A stretch of 44,092 nucleotides of DNA from an uncultured Bacteroidota bacterium (lineage in GTDB: Bacteria; Bacteroidota; Bacteroidia; Bacteroidales; P3): contig UQXW01000010.1 in the NCBI GenBank assembly GCA_900545215.1, positions 1-44,092 on the forward strand. The letters are read 5' to 3'. The position numbers were made by a program, and so were the translations under genes. Under the pieces are notes generated by a model, which did not search any database, had not been told where the DNA came from, and worked only from the letters and a program-made list of their open reading frames with translations. Shown piece after piece: positions 16,639-25,420 of this stretch. Numbering within the stretch: the first letter of the stretch is position 1; the number at the start of each line of letters is the position of its first letter.

Positions 16639-17523
16639 TTATTCCCTTGAATTGTCTTTGAAGGTTTGCAGGACGACCATAAGGACGGCGGCGATGATGA
16701 TTGCGACTCCGAGGATTTGAAGCCAAAGCATGCTTTCGCCGAATACGAAGTAGCCGACGAGCAAGGCGGTGAGCGGTTCCATGCAACCGAAAAGCGAGGT
16801 GGTCGCACTGTCTATGCGTTTGAGGGCAAGGAAGAGGAAGATGTTGGAAAGCACTGTGGGAATGAAGCCTAAAAGGAGCAAAGACCCCAATTCCTTTATG
16901 CCGGGTATGCTTTCCAAGCCGCCTTGCAGGCCCATGTTCACTGTGAAGAATAGAGTGGTGAAGAGCAATACGTAGAAGCTCAATACCAAACTGCTCAGAG
17001 AGTTGACGCAACTCTTGTTCATTCCGACTATGTAGGTGGAATAGGTGAATACGGTGATGATAACGCATAGCAATCCTCTGCCGTCGAGGCTGCCCGAGGC
17101 TGATTTGAAACTCAGAAGGAACACTCCCGCAAAGGATAAGAGTATTGCTACGAGAGTGTTTGCCGATACTCTTTGCCCGAAACCGAAAAAGAGTATGAGG
17201 GTTACGGCAATGGGGTAGAGGAAACTTATTGTCGTTGCCAATCCGGAGGGAATATAAAGATAGCTTTCCACAAGCAGCAGCGATGTTGCGGCATAGAAAA
17301 TACTCAAAAAGAAGATTGTTTTCAGTTGTTTGCCGCTTATGCGGAAGGATTCTCTGCGAATGAAAATCAAAACGGCCAACATGGCGACGGAAAACAACAT
17401 ACGGTAGAAAATAATCGAGGGAGTGTGCATGCCGCTCTTTATCACCGGCAGAGTAAACAGGGGAATAAGCCCGAAGGTTGCCGATGAAAGCATTGCATAC
17501 ATCATTCCGGAAAATCTGTTCAT
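16639..17523 (-). CDS. EamA/DMT family transporter
   Basis: An inner-membrane protein of 294 residues with ten hydrophobic segments in two five-helix halves, the drug/metabolite transporter arrangement. Typical sequences are SATFGLIPLFTLPVI in helix 1 and FLALKRIDSATTSLFGCMEPLTALLVGYFVFGE in the second EamA repeat (a longer stretch, cited by its ends). The substrate is unknown. The start MNRFSGMMYAML (ATG at 17521-17523) is preferred because the terminator hairpin of the upstream gene occupies 17547-17574. The upstream gene is tdh, so this is probably a separate or read-through transcript. Confidence 0.88.
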   Translation of the reverse strand: MNRFSGMMYAMLSSATFGLIPLFTLPVIKSGMHTPSIIFYRMLFSVAMLAVLIFIRRESFRISGKQLKTIFFLSIFYAATSLLLVESYLYIPSGLATTISFLYPIAVTLILFFGFGQRVSANTLVAILLSFAGVFLLSFKSASGSLDGRGLLCVIITVFTYSTYIVGMNKSCVNSLSSLVLSFYVLLFTTLFFTVNMGLQGGLESIPGIKELGSLLLLGFIPTVLSNIFLFLALKRIDSATTSLFGCMEPLTALLVGYFVFGESMLWLQILGVAIIIAAVLMVVLQTFKDNSRE

Positions 17524-17546
17524 GCTTTTGCCTTTCCAAAACAAAA

Positions 17547-17574
17547 CTCCGGGTTCTCGAATGAAAGCCCGGAG
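17547..17574 (-). terminator. Terminator after the threonine dehydrogenase gene
   Basis: A 7-bp GC-rich stem (CTCCGGG/CCCGGAG) is followed on the minus strand by TTTTGTTTTGG. Confidence 0.75.
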
Positions 17575-17599
17575 AAAATAAAATATTATGAAAACAAAA

Positions 17600-18556
17600 T
17601 TATTTGGCGAATTTCTTGGATAGTTTGTCCAACATATCGACCGTCATCGATTGAAGGTCGTATTTAGGCTTGAAGCCCCATTCGTTTCTCGCACAACTGT
17701 CGTCCATCCAATTGGGCCATGAGTCCGCAATCTTTTGTCTTATTGCATCGAACTCGTAAATCATCTTGAAGTTCGGCTTGTGCTTTTTGATTTCTGCGTA
17801 AATCTCTTCGGGATCGAAGTGCATTGCCGTTACGTTAAAGGAGTTGCGGTGAATCAACTTTGAAGGGTCTGCCTCCATTATGTTCATCGCTGCGTCCAAA
17901 GCGTCAGGCATGTACATCATATCCAACATTGTTCCCGGCTTCAAAGGACATACGAAATCTTCTCCCTTTACCGCCGCGTAGTAAATATCGACTGCATAAT
18001 CCGTTGTACCGCCTCCCGGAGGTGTTACGTTGGAAATCAATCCCGGAAAACGAACCGAACGTGCATCTACGCCGAAACGCTCGAAGTAATAGTCTCCCAA
18101 TAATTCTCCCGTTACCTTCGTAACGCCGTAAATGGTCTTCGGACGTTGTATCGTGTCCTGAGGAGTGCCGTTCAAAGGGGTTGTGTCGCCGAAAGCACCG
18201 ATTGAAGAAGGGGTGAACAAGGCACATTTCTTTTCTCTTGCTATTTCAAGGCAGTTGATCAATGCCCCGATACCGATGTTCCAGCCCAACATGGGGTTCT
18301 TCTCGGCTGTGGCAGAAAGTATTGCAACAAGGTTGTAAATGGAATCGATGTTGTATTTATCTACAATGGCAGCTATTTCCTCCGCCTTGGTGGCATCGCA
18401 GGCAGCTGTGGGACCCGATTGTTGAATTGCTTGCGTAAGACGTTGCGGATTTATATCTGTGGCAACCACATTGGCATCGCCGTAAACCTCTCTCAAACGC
18501 ATGGTGAGTTCGCTGCCGATCTGACCGCCTGAACCCAAGACCAAAATTCTCTTCAT
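17600..18556 (-). CDS. L-threonine 3-dehydrogenase, SDR/epimerase type
   Basis: A 318-residue NAD-dependent short-chain dehydrogenase. It has the Rossmann motif LGSGGQIGSEL (residues 6-16), the acidic NAD-ribose contact VATDINP, the catalytic Y-x3-K in IYGVTKVTGELLGDYY, and the substrate-region motif FPGLISN. The C-terminal NSFNVTAMHF and SWPNWMDDSCARNEWGFKP match the UDP-galactose-epimerase-like threonine dehydrogenases of Bacteroidetes, which oxidise threonine to 2-amino-3-ketobutyrate. The usual partner, glycine C-acetyltransferase, is not in the window. The family is secure; substrate is by resemblance. Confidence 0.88.
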   Translation of the reverse strand: MKRILVLGSGGQIGSELTMRLREVYGDANVVATDINPQRLTQAIQQSGPTAACDATKAEEIAAIVDKYNIDSIYNLVAILSATAEKNPMLGWNIGIGALINCLEIAREKKCALFTPSSIGAFGDTTPLNGTPQDTIQRPKTIYGVTKVTGELLGDYYFERFGVDARSVRFPGLISNVTPPGGGTTDYAVDIYYAAVKGEDFVCPLKPGTMLDMMYMPDALDAAMNIMEADPSKLIHRNSFNVTAMHFDPEEIYAEIKKHKPNFKMIYEFDAIRQKIADSWPNWMDDSCARNEWGFKPKYDLQSMTVDMLDKLSKKFAK

Positions 18557-18604
18557 GTCTCTATGATGTTTACAATGTTAAACTTCTTGTTCCCAAACAG
18601 GCTG

Positions 18605-18612
18605 CAAAGGTA
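18605..18612 (-). promoter_or_regulatory. -7 box TACCTTTG for threonine dehydrogenase
   Basis: Consensus -7 element about 50 bases upstream of the ATG. Confidence 0.6.
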
Positions 18613-18692
18613 CGAAATAATGTAAGAAATGCAAGCACCTCCTGCAAAATATCGACCTTTTCCCATCAAAAGAAATTTTTTCGGGGTATTGC

Positions 18693-18750
18693 TCCGACGA
18701 AACGGCGTAATAATTTTTTCTTTCTCTGTTTTATTCCGACGAAACGGCAT
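18693..18750. repeat. Two direct copies of the REP-like core
   Basis: TCCGACGAAACGGCGT (18693-18708) and TTCCGACGAAACGGCAT (from 18734) lie in the gap between tdh and the SAM hydrolase gene. They belong to the same family as the palindromes at 10761, 22936 and 26912. Confidence 0.6.
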
Positions 18751-18786
18751 TTTGTCATGAACTCTGCGAAGAGCCGCAGGAGTGGA

Positions 18787-19617
18787 TTACTTCAAAGGTT
18801 GTTCGAGATTGTTCGTTATCTCAATCAATATGCTGCTGCCGACATGCAGGCCGCGAAGTTCGCTTATGCTTCCCTCCCTGACGGCAAGTTGAAGGTAGTC
18901 CGTCGAACTGATTGTAAGCAATACATCGTCCACACAGCCATCATTATCGGCGTATGCTTGTGAGAGTTTGGTGATTTTCTTTCTCTTGTCTATCATTATG
19001 CAGAACCCCCTTCCCGCAAGAGCCTTGGCAAATTCATTTGCGGTGATATTCAGAAAGGCATTGCCGTAATCGTCGATGTAAATGACCTCGGTTTTTATTC
19101 TGTCGTGGCTTATGATGGGGTAATTCCGTGGAATTTTGTTTTCAAAACCATCTTTGCTTATACCGAGAAAGTCGATTTTTCCCGCCTCGGCAATGTTCTT
19201 TGCCACCTTTGCGAAGAGATCCAACGCCTCGAAGGTGTAATAATTCGATTCGTTGTAGAGATTGATTTGCACAATTTCCACTTCATCGTTGCCGAACACC
19301 ATCGATGGCAAACCGTTGTCCGTACAAATATAATATTGTCCCTTATGTTTTACGGCAATGAAGAACTTGCTCTTTGTTTCGTCCTCTTTGCGTCCTTCCT
19401 CATAGCTGTTCACATCGATGATATGGATTGTGCCTTCCGGAAACTCCATGCAGGCGTTTCGGACAACAAAAGCCGCCGAAAGCAAGTCGTATTTCTTTAT
19501 GTTGTGGGTAATATCCACTACATTGACATCGGCAATGGTCGAATACAACCGCCCCTTGACCACACCTATGTAATGGTCGATGTACCCCCAATCCGTAGTC
19601 AATGTAACAATCTGCAT
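18787..19617 (-). CDS. SAM hydroxide adenosyltransferase (DUF62 family)
   Basis: A 276-residue member of the fluorinase/chlorinase superfamily that in most bacteria hydrolyses S-adenosylmethionine to adenosine and methionine. Typical features are the N-terminal IVTLTTDWGYIDHYIGVVKG (aspartate in TDWG), VVDITHNIKKYDLLSAAFVV, and ICTDNGLPSMVF. The C-terminal domain has VIYIDDYGNAFLNI. The start MQIVTLTTDW follows a -7 box at 19648-19655; the longer frame from 19683 would begin before that promoter. It is monocistronic as far as can be seen. Confidence 0.9.
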   Translation of the reverse strand: MQIVTLTTDWGYIDHYIGVVKGRLYSTIADVNVVDITHNIKKYDLLSAAFVVRNACMEFPEGTIHIIDVNSYEEGRKEDETKSKFFIAVKHKGQYYICTDNGLPSMVFGNDEVEIVQINLYNESNYYTFEALDLFAKVAKNIAEAGKIDFLGISKDGFENKIPRNYPIISHDRIKTEVIYIDDYGNAFLNITANEFAKALAGRGFCIMIDKRKKITKLSQAYADNDGCVDDVLLTISSTDYLQLAVREGSISELRGLHVGSSILIEITNNLEQPLK

Positions 19618-19647
19618 ATTCGTTCGACTTTGTTTGCAATCGAATTG

Positions 19648-19655
19648 CAAAGGTA
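19648..19655 (-). promoter_or_regulatory. -7 box TACCTTTG for the DUF62 gene
   Basis: Consensus element 31 bases upstream of the ATG at 19617. The gap from here to 19900 holds no other supportable feature. Confidence 0.6.
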
Positions 19656-19899
19656 GCAATTTAATCGCTAAACGAACGGTCATGCAAAATCAAAAATGAG
19701 AACCCCGCCTCTTTGTTCAGCCACAGGAACCAAATAGAACAAGAGGAAATACCACCGGCAAGCATGTATGGCAGAACTTTTGTCGTTTGCAAAAGCAATT
19801 AAATCCGTCGGACGCACGTTCGCCGAGCTACTGCCATATAATATGTGTCATTCTCAGCTACTGCGACAACCGAAGCATAATGCTTTGTCGGGTTTTGTA

Positions 19900-20931
19900 T
19901 TACACGAAACCGAAATATTTGCTCAATCTCTTGCCGCAAAGCTTGTTTCCATAATAAACGAATGCCAAGCTGATAAAAAGAACAATGGTGGAATTAAGGA
20001 CGTAAGGAATTTCACGGTAGTAAGGGACAAACGATAGTATCCTCATGAACATTATATGGCACAAATAAATTCCGAACGAATGGTTTCCTATCAGAAGCAA
20101 TAATGAACAATCTTCGGAGGTTTCTTTTTGCCGGCTGTTTCCTTTAATGTATGTATATGCCATCAATAAGAATATCGAGCTTGTCAGGATCGAGGATAAC
20201 TTGATTTGAGTTCCGCAATTTGCTTGCCCGTATTGCAGCCACACATAGCCTTCGAGCATTTGAAGTATGATGGAAATAATGTAAATCACGAATAGTTTCG
20301 ACAACTTATAGTCCCTTTCAATGATTTTGTTGCCTAAAACCAAACCGAGGTAATAAAACGTGAACCAACCCAAACAGGCATCACTCCAAATAAGATTTAC
20401 GATAGGGTCGGGTTCTACGCCACAGAATACCCAATAATACTTTAACATCACCGATATCGGAGCCACACACCAACCAATCCATCGGTATTTTGATTTGGCG
20501 AGTTTTCCAAGTAAGGGCGTAAGCAGCACAAATTGGATATACACGAATATGTAATACATCATTGCAGCAGCGTTTGCCGTTAGCAAATTCTTAATCGTGA
20601 ATACAGGTATGGCAGCAGGGTTTTTGATATGGCTTGCTGCGGTATAAAGTAAAGTCCAAATAGCGTATGGAATGATAACCCTTACGATTCTTTTCTTGAA
20701 GAATGTTTGCCGATTTTCGATTTCACTCTTCGTTAAGTAGCCGGATAGGAACAGGAATGTCGCTACGGCAAAGTTGATGAACGGTCTGCATATAACTTGC
20801 AGGCTTCCGGACGGACATGTATGAATGAGGACAACCGCCATGATGGCAATAGCTCTCAGATACTGGACTTTGATGTTCTTCGGTTGCTTTTCTTTGGATG
20901 TTTCTTTGCTGTTTATGAAAGTGTTTTTCAT
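19900..20931 (-). CDS. Acyltransferase family 3 membrane protein
   Basis: A 343-residue multipass membrane protein of the OafA/WecH acyltransferase_3 type, which O-acetylates or O-acylates surface sugars. The family signature is at the N-terminus: VQYLRAIAIMAVVLIHTCPS, with the conserved R and H, then FLFLSGYLTKSE and the basic KKRIVRVIIPY. About ten hydrophobic segments follow, with LIGNHSFGIYLCHIMF near the C-terminus. The target glycan is unknown. It has no operon partner: the PorE-like gene upstream ends 56 bases away in the same direction. Confidence 0.88.
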   Translation of the reverse strand: MKNTFINSKETSKEKQPKNIKVQYLRAIAIMAVVLIHTCPSGSLQVICRPFINFAVATFLFLSGYLTKSEIENRQTFFKKRIVRVIIPYAIWTLLYTAASHIKNPAAIPVFTIKNLLTANAAAMMYYIFVYIQFVLLTPLLGKLAKSKYRWIGWCVAPISVMLKYYWVFCGVEPDPIVNLIWSDACLGWFTFYYLGLVLGNKIIERDYKLSKLFVIYIISIILQMLEGYVWLQYGQANCGTQIKLSSILTSSIFLLMAYTYIKGNSRQKETSEDCSLLLLIGNHSFGIYLCHIMFMRILSFVPYYREIPYVLNSTIVLFISLAFVYYGNKLCGKRLSKYFGFV

Positions 20932-20986
20932 TGTACTGTCATAAGTGAGTTGTCTTACGGGAGGGTAACAAGATTGACATGCGTTG

Positions 20987-22834
20987 TTATTGCAACCGGT
21001 ACATGACCTCTTCGCTTTCTTGTGCGGAGGCTTTGAGACGGTCTTCTCTTATGCCGCTTTTCATAAGGTAGTTCGTTATCATGGCAGCTTGTCCCGCAGG
21101 TGCCGAGATTTCTATTCTCAATCGCGGATTGGCTTTCAGGTATTCGGTGAAATCTTTCAGTATTTCGCGGCTCTCTTCCGTCGGTTGGTTCTTTTCGTTC
21201 AGGCTGACATCGTTCAGCGGATAGCTTTCCCCTGTCTGCATTTGCAGCAATGTCAGTTCCATTCGCTTTTCCGTGTCCTTTGCGGTGATGTATCGTGAAC
21301 AGTAGGCGTAGCCTTCCTTTTCTATTTTCAACAAATAATCTTCCCCATCGACCAATGCGAGGGTGAATGCACCGTTTGCGGGATTTGTTTCGTAGCCTGT
21401 CTCTGTTTTGCGACCGATTGCATATATCTTTATGCGGCAATGCTTCTCTTCGCTGTCCGCAACATCGACCCTGCCTTCCAAAATGCGGACGCTTTCCGCC
21501 CATGCTTCGCTTGGCAGAGGGTAGGTGCATATATCATAATTGCGTTCTGTCGAATCGAACACGCTTGCGTAAGCCGTCTTCCCGTCGGCGAGAAGGTATA
21601 TCTCTGTCTCATCGCCCTCCGTGTTGATGTCCGACCGGAGATTTTGCGGTTGCTTCATCTTTATATCCTCCAAATCCAAGTGGAAAAGGTCTTTTCCGCC
21701 AATCGTTTTCCAACCGTCGGAGGAAAAATACAGGTTATGGTTGTCCGCATGTATGAACGGGTTCGTCTCATCGCCCGGGCTGTTTATGCGTCTGCCTGCA
21801 TTGACGGCTTGACTCCAATTCCCGTTTTTGTCTTTGCGGCTTATATAAATATCATAGCCCCCGAAACCGCCCTCTCTGTTCGATGCAAAGTAAAGCGTAT
21901 TGCCGTCCGGCGATATGCAGGGCGATAATTCATTGCTTCCTTTGCCATTCACCGCATTGCCGAGCTTGCGGGCTTCGCTCCAATGTCCGTCGGTTTTCTC
22001 GCAATAGAAAATGTCCGTTTCGTATACTCTTTCCTGTGAAGGTTTTGCAAAGTACATGAACCTCTTGTCGCAAGTCATGCTCACCCTCCCGACAATGCCT
22101 TCTTTGGCAAAGGCTTCTTCCAAAGGGAAACCCTCGTCGAACTCCCCCTCTTCGTTCATCTCCGCAAGGCAAAGCACTCTCTTTGTAACGAATTCTGTTT
22201 TCTTGTAAAACCCATCGTCGTTGTTCTGTCTTATGGCAACCTTCCTTTCGAAATAAATCTGCTTGCCGTCGAGGCTTATGCAGGGATAACGTTCATCGTT
22301 TTTGCTTGAAACCCATTCAATTTTCTTCGGAGTGAAAGGGAAATGCTTCTCTGTCGCATCGGCAAGGAACTCGCACCATTGTATATAGTTGATGGCTTCC
22401 GTTTGGAAGTCGGAATAAATCTCCTCTTCTTCGCTCAAGTTGAGAAATTGCTCGAAATGAGCCACTGCTACGGCGTAATGTTCGTTGCTGTACTCAACAA
22501 CGCCCAAGTAATAATGGAAAAGGGGGTGGCTGTATTGCGGACAAAGCCTTGCAACCTCGTTCATGTATTTCTCTATCATCTTCGGCCTGTCCGTACTCAC
22601 GCCGATAATGCCGAGAAGAAAGTAAGGGCTGGCGAAGTCCGGTTCTTCCTCGGTCAGGGTTTTCAAAATGCCTGTGCTTTTGGCGTAATCGCCTTTGCGA
22701 TATGCAGAAAAAGCCTTGTCGAAACGTTCCTTCGCTTCATCGCTCACCTCTTCCGCACATACATCGAAGTCAAGAGGATTGTTCTTCTGTGCCGAAACAT
22801 GATTCGGGCAAACGAAAAGTAATAATAAAACCAT
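20987..22834 (-). CDS. TPR / PD40 propeller / OmpA-like envelope protein (PorE-like architecture)
   Basis: A secreted or periplasmic protein of ~615 residues. Order: signal peptide (MVLLLLFVCPNHVSAQ), TPR-like helices (AFSAYRKGDYAKSTGILKTL, HYAVAVAHFEQFL), a WD40/PD40 propeller (CISPDGNTLYFASNREGGFG, NPFIHADNHNLYFSSDG), a carboxypeptidase-regulatory-like beta domain, and a short OmpA-C-like end (ILKDFTEYLKANPRLRIEIS, MKSGIREDRLKAS). This order matches PorE of the type IX secretion system, which tethers the machinery to peptidoglycan. Related OmpA/PD40 proteins of other function exist. The frame is open to 22981, but that extension runs through REP DNA; the exact start is uncertain. Confidence 0.8.
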   Translation of the reverse strand: MVLLLLFVCPNHVSAQKNNPLDFDVCAEEVSDEAKERFDKAFSAYRKGDYAKSTGILKTLTEEEPDFASPYFLLGIIGVSTDRPKMIEKYMNEVARLCPQYSHPLFHYYLGVVEYSNEHYAVAVAHFEQFLNLSEEEEIYSDFQTEAINYIQWCEFLADATEKHFPFTPKKIEWVSSKNDERYPCISLDGKQIYFERKVAIRQNNDDGFYKKTEFVTKRVLCLAEMNEEGEFDEGFPLEEAFAKEGIVGRVSMTCDKRFMYFAKPSQERVYETDIFYCEKTDGHWSEARKLGNAVNGKGSNELSPCISPDGNTLYFASNREGGFGGYDIYISRKDKNGNWSQAVNAGRRINSPGDETNPFIHADNHNLYFSSDGWKTIGGKDLFHLDLEDIKMKQPQNLRSDINTEGDETEIYLLADGKTAYASVFDSTERNYDICTYPLPSEAWAESVRILEGRVDVADSEEKHCRIKIYAIGRKTETGYETNPANGAFTLALVDGEDYLLKIEKEGYAYCSRYITAKDTEKRMELTLLQMQTGESYPLNDVSLNEKNQPTEESREILKDFTEYLKANPRLRIEISAPAGQAAMITNYLMKSGIREDRLKASAQESEEVMYRLQ

Positions 22835-22935
22835 AGAAACTCCCGACAATACACCTCTACGGAAGTCGTGAAAACAGAGTACCTCCGTAGGAATACGCCG
22901 CTTCGGGACAAGCGGTCGCCGTAAGAATTTCACGA

Positions 22936-22965
22936 AACGCCGTTCTATCCCGACGAAACGGCATT
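22936..22965. repeat. REP-like imperfect palindrome
   Basis: AACGCCGTT and AACGGCATT are separated by 12 bases, an inverted repeat with one mismatch. It lies between the PorE-like gene and the decarboxylase gene. Confidence 0.6.
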
Positions 22966-22994
22966 TCATTCCTGTTGTCATGGTGTGTTGGTTT

Positions 22995-24392
22995 TCAGTA
23001 ACCGAGAATTTTCAACATGGACTTATGGCTTTGCTCCTTGGCGAAGAGTTTCGTCGTCCATTCTCCGTTCTCGTCTTTGTCCAAAATGATGTGTTTTGGT
23101 TGCGGAATGAGACAATGCTGTATTCCTCCGTAGCCTGCGAGGCTTTCCTGATAGGCTCCGGTGTGGAAGAAGCCGATATAGAGCGGTTCTTCTTCGTCAT
23201 TGGAGTATTTCGGCAGGAAGACGGCGTTGGAATGTGTCTCTGCCGAGTAGTAATCCTGACTGTCGCAGGTCAAACCGCCGAGGAACACTCTCTGATACTC
23301 GTTATCCCATTTGTTGATCGGCAGAAGAATGAACCTTTGTCCTATTCCCCAAGTGTCGGGTAGCGTCGTGATGAAAGAAGAGTCTATCATATACCAGAGT
23401 TCTCGGTCGTTCTGTCTCTTCTGGTCTATGATGCTGTAAAGAATGCAGCCTGCCTCTCCGACGGTGAAAGAACCGAACTCGGTGAAGATGTCAGGCTCTT
23501 CTATGCCTTGCTTGTTGCATATATCCTTTATCTGTGCAAGTATCTCCTCTGCCATGTAATCATAATCGTATTCGAAGCCCAAGGAGTTCTTTATCGGAAA
23601 TCCTCCGCCTATGTCCAAGGAATTCAAATCCGGACAAACCTTTTTCAATTCGCAATAGACGTTTACGCACTTTTGAAGCTCGTTCCAATAGTATGCGGAG
23701 TCCTTTATGCCTGTGTTGATGAAGAAATGCAACATCTTCAACTTGAACTTGGGATTGGAAGCAATCTTTTGCTTGTAGAAATCCACTATGTAATTGTAGC
23801 GAATGCCCAAACGGGAAGTATAGAAGTCGAACATGGGTTCTTCCTCCGAGGCAATGCGTATGCCGACATTGCATTGTGTTTTCACGTTCTCGTCCAACAG
23901 GTCGATTTCCTCTATGTTGTCTATGATGGGTATCACGTTGGTGAAACCGTTTGCCACCAATTCCGCAATGTTCTCGATATACTGCGGACGTTTGAAGCCG
24001 TTGCATAATATATATTGGTCTTTGCCGACCTTGCCTTGCTCGAACAGTTCGTTGATTATGTTGATGTCGAAAGCCGAAGAGGTTTCCAAGTGGACGTCAT
24101 TCTTAATCACCTCGTCCAACACAAAAGAGAAATGAGAGCTTTTCGTACAGTAACAATAATTATAGGAACCCTTGTAATCCGTCTTTGCTATTGCCACGTT
24201 GAACAGACGTTTCGCCTTTTGGATTTGGGAACTTATCTTGGGGAGGTAGGTAATCTTCAAAGGCGTTCCGTATTGCTTGATGATGTCCATGAGAGGTATA
24301 TCATGGAAAGTCAATTCGTTTTCTTCCACATCGAACTCCTCTTGCGGGAATTCGAATGTTTGCTCTATCAAATCGATATACTTGTTCTTCAT
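22995..24392 (-). CDS. Fold-III PLP-dependent decarboxylase, arginine-decarboxylase-like
   Basis: A 465-residue alanine-racemase-fold enzyme. The PLP lysine is probably in YCYCTKSSHFSFVLDE. The glycine-rich phosphate-binding loop is SLDIGGGFPIKN, the arginine/glutamate motif is represented by TEFGSFTVGEAG, and the substrate-binding CDSxD by GGLTCDSQDYY. Sequence and size suggest a biosynthetic arginine decarboxylase (agmatine for polyamines); ornithine or another diamino acid is possible. The start MKNKYIDLIEQTF is chosen because a -7 box (24465-24472) lies inside the longer frame. No neighbouring polyamine gene is present. Confidence 0.82.
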   Translation of the reverse strand: MKNKYIDLIEQTFEFPQEEFDVEENELTFHDIPLMDIIKQYGTPLKITYLPKISSQIQKAKRLFNVAIAKTDYKGSYNYCYCTKSSHFSFVLDEVIKNDVHLETSSAFDINIINELFEQGKVGKDQYILCNGFKRPQYIENIAELVANGFTNVIPIIDNIEEIDLLDENVKTQCNVGIRIASEEEPMFDFYTSRLGIRYNYIVDFYKQKIASNPKFKLKMLHFFINTGIKDSAYYWNELQKCVNVYCELKKVCPDLNSLDIGGGFPIKNSLGFEYDYDYMAEEILAQIKDICNKQGIEEPDIFTEFGSFTVGEAGCILYSIIDQKRQNDRELWYMIDSSFITTLPDTWGIGQRFILLPINKWDNEYQRVFLGGLTCDSQDYYSAETHSNAVFLPKYSNDEEEPLYIGFFHTGAYQESLAGYGGIQHCLIPQPKHIILDKDENGEWTTKLFAKEQSHKSMLKILGY

Positions 24393-24464
24393 TTTCCTGA
24401 ATCCGGTTAAGTTGCTTACCTTTTGAATTTGCAATCCGACTTGTTCGGATTGGCGTTCGGGCTG

Positions 24465-24472
24465 CAAAGATA
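24465..24472 (-). promoter_or_regulatory. -7 box TATCTTTG for the decarboxylase
   Basis: Consensus element about 73 bases upstream of the chosen ATG at 24392. Confidence 0.55.
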
Positions 24473-24535
24473 TAACAAATCGGCGTTTCAAGGATATTTC
24501 CTGCCGATTTAATGCGGTGATTGCCGATTATTTCA

Positions 24536-24543
24536 TAATTTTG
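24536..24543 (+). promoter_or_regulatory. -7 box TAATTTTG for the FKBP gene
   Basis: Consensus element 37 bases upstream of the ATG at 24581; divergent from the decarboxylase promoter. Confidence 0.6.
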
Positions 24544-24580
24544 CCCCTTGAAAAAAGAACCATATAAAGATAAAATTCAG

Positions 24581-25330
24581 ATGAAGAGAGTATCATTGTT
24601 TGTAAGTTTGCTTGCCGTGAGTGCAGGCATGTTTTCATTCGTCGCTTGTTCGCAAAAGACCCAACATGTCGATATGGGCGAGTTGAAGACCTTGGAAGAT
24701 TCCGCAGCATACGTGCTTGGAATATACGAAGGAATGGGTATGAAGAATCAGGGTTTGGAATTGAACCCCGCAATCTTCGCAAGAGCGTATCAGCAGGCTT
24801 ATTCCGGCGATACGAACGGCATGATGCCTGAAAGCCAAATGCAGGATATAATGCGTAAGTACCAAAGCAAGATGATGGAAAAGCAACAGACCAAGATGCA
24901 GCAGGACGCTGTTCCTTTCCGTCAGGCAGCCGAGAAGTTCCTTGCCGAAAACAAGTCGGCACAAGGAGTGAAGACAACGGCTTCGGGCTTGCAATATAAG
25001 GTCGTAAAGGAAGGAAAGGGCGTTAAACCTTCGAATCCGAATGACAGAGTGAGAATACAATACTCCTTATCTTTGCTCGGCAAGGATGGAAAGGTGTCCA
25101 AACCGTTGGAAAACACCTTTGAAAGGGACGGAGAACCTGTAATCTTCGCAATGACCAACTTGATTCCCGGAATGACGGAGGGTTTGAAGATGATGAACGC
25201 CGGTGCGGTTTATGATTTTTGGATAAGTCCGGATTTGGGATACGGCAATCAAGGCGGTAACGGTATTCCTGCGGGAAGCCTTTTGGTGTTTCATGTCGAG
25301 ATGGTGGAGGTTTTGCCTGCCAAATTATAA
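24581..25330 (+). CDS. FKBP-type peptidyl-prolyl isomerase lipoprotein
   Basis: A 249-residue envelope lipoprotein: MKRVSLFVSLLAVSAGMFSF followed by lipobox VAC-S. It has an N-terminal FKBP dimerisation region (LKTLEDSAAYVLGIYEGMGM, AYQQAYSGDTNGMMPESQM), a glutamine/lysine-rich helix, and a C-terminal FKBP domain from about residue 128 (TASGLQYKVVKEGKGVKPSN, LIPGMTEGLKMMNAGAVYDF, IPAGSLLVFHVEMVEV). It catalyses proline isomerisation and assists folding of exported proteins. The FKBP domain lacks some aromatic pocket residues of the best-studied members. The start is the ATG at 24581, giving a clean signal peptide; the upstream ATG adds 11 residues. Confidence 0.9.
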   Translation: MKRVSLFVSLLAVSAGMFSFVACSQKTQHVDMGELKTLEDSAAYVLGIYEGMGMKNQGLELNPAIFARAYQQAYSGDTNGMMPESQMQDIMRKYQSKMMEKQQTKMQQDAVPFRQAAEKFLAENKSAQGVKTTASGLQYKVVKEGKGVKPSNPNDRVRIQYSLSLLGKDGKVSKPLENTFERDGEPVIFAMTNLIPGMTEGLKMMNAGAVYDFWISPDLGYGNQGGNGIPAGSLLVFHVEMVEVLPAKL

Positions 25331-25352
25331 TTCCCATAAAGAAAAAAGAAAG

Positions 25353-25379
25353 CTCCCGAGGTTTTGACGGCTTCGGGAG
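25353..25379. terminator. Bidirectional terminator between FKBP and symporter genes
   Basis: A CTCCCGA/TCGGGAG stem with TTTTCTTTTTTT after it on the plus strand and CTTTCTTTTTTC after it on the minus strand. It can serve both convergent genes. Confidence 0.85.
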
Positions 25380-25420
25380 TTTTCTTTTTTTGCTTTTTGT
25401 GTTCTGTTTTCGGCGTACGC

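Noticed and set aside
19768..20037. 89-residue plus-strand ORF
   Set aside because: It overlaps the 3' end of the acyltransferase gene antisense and has no recognisable features.
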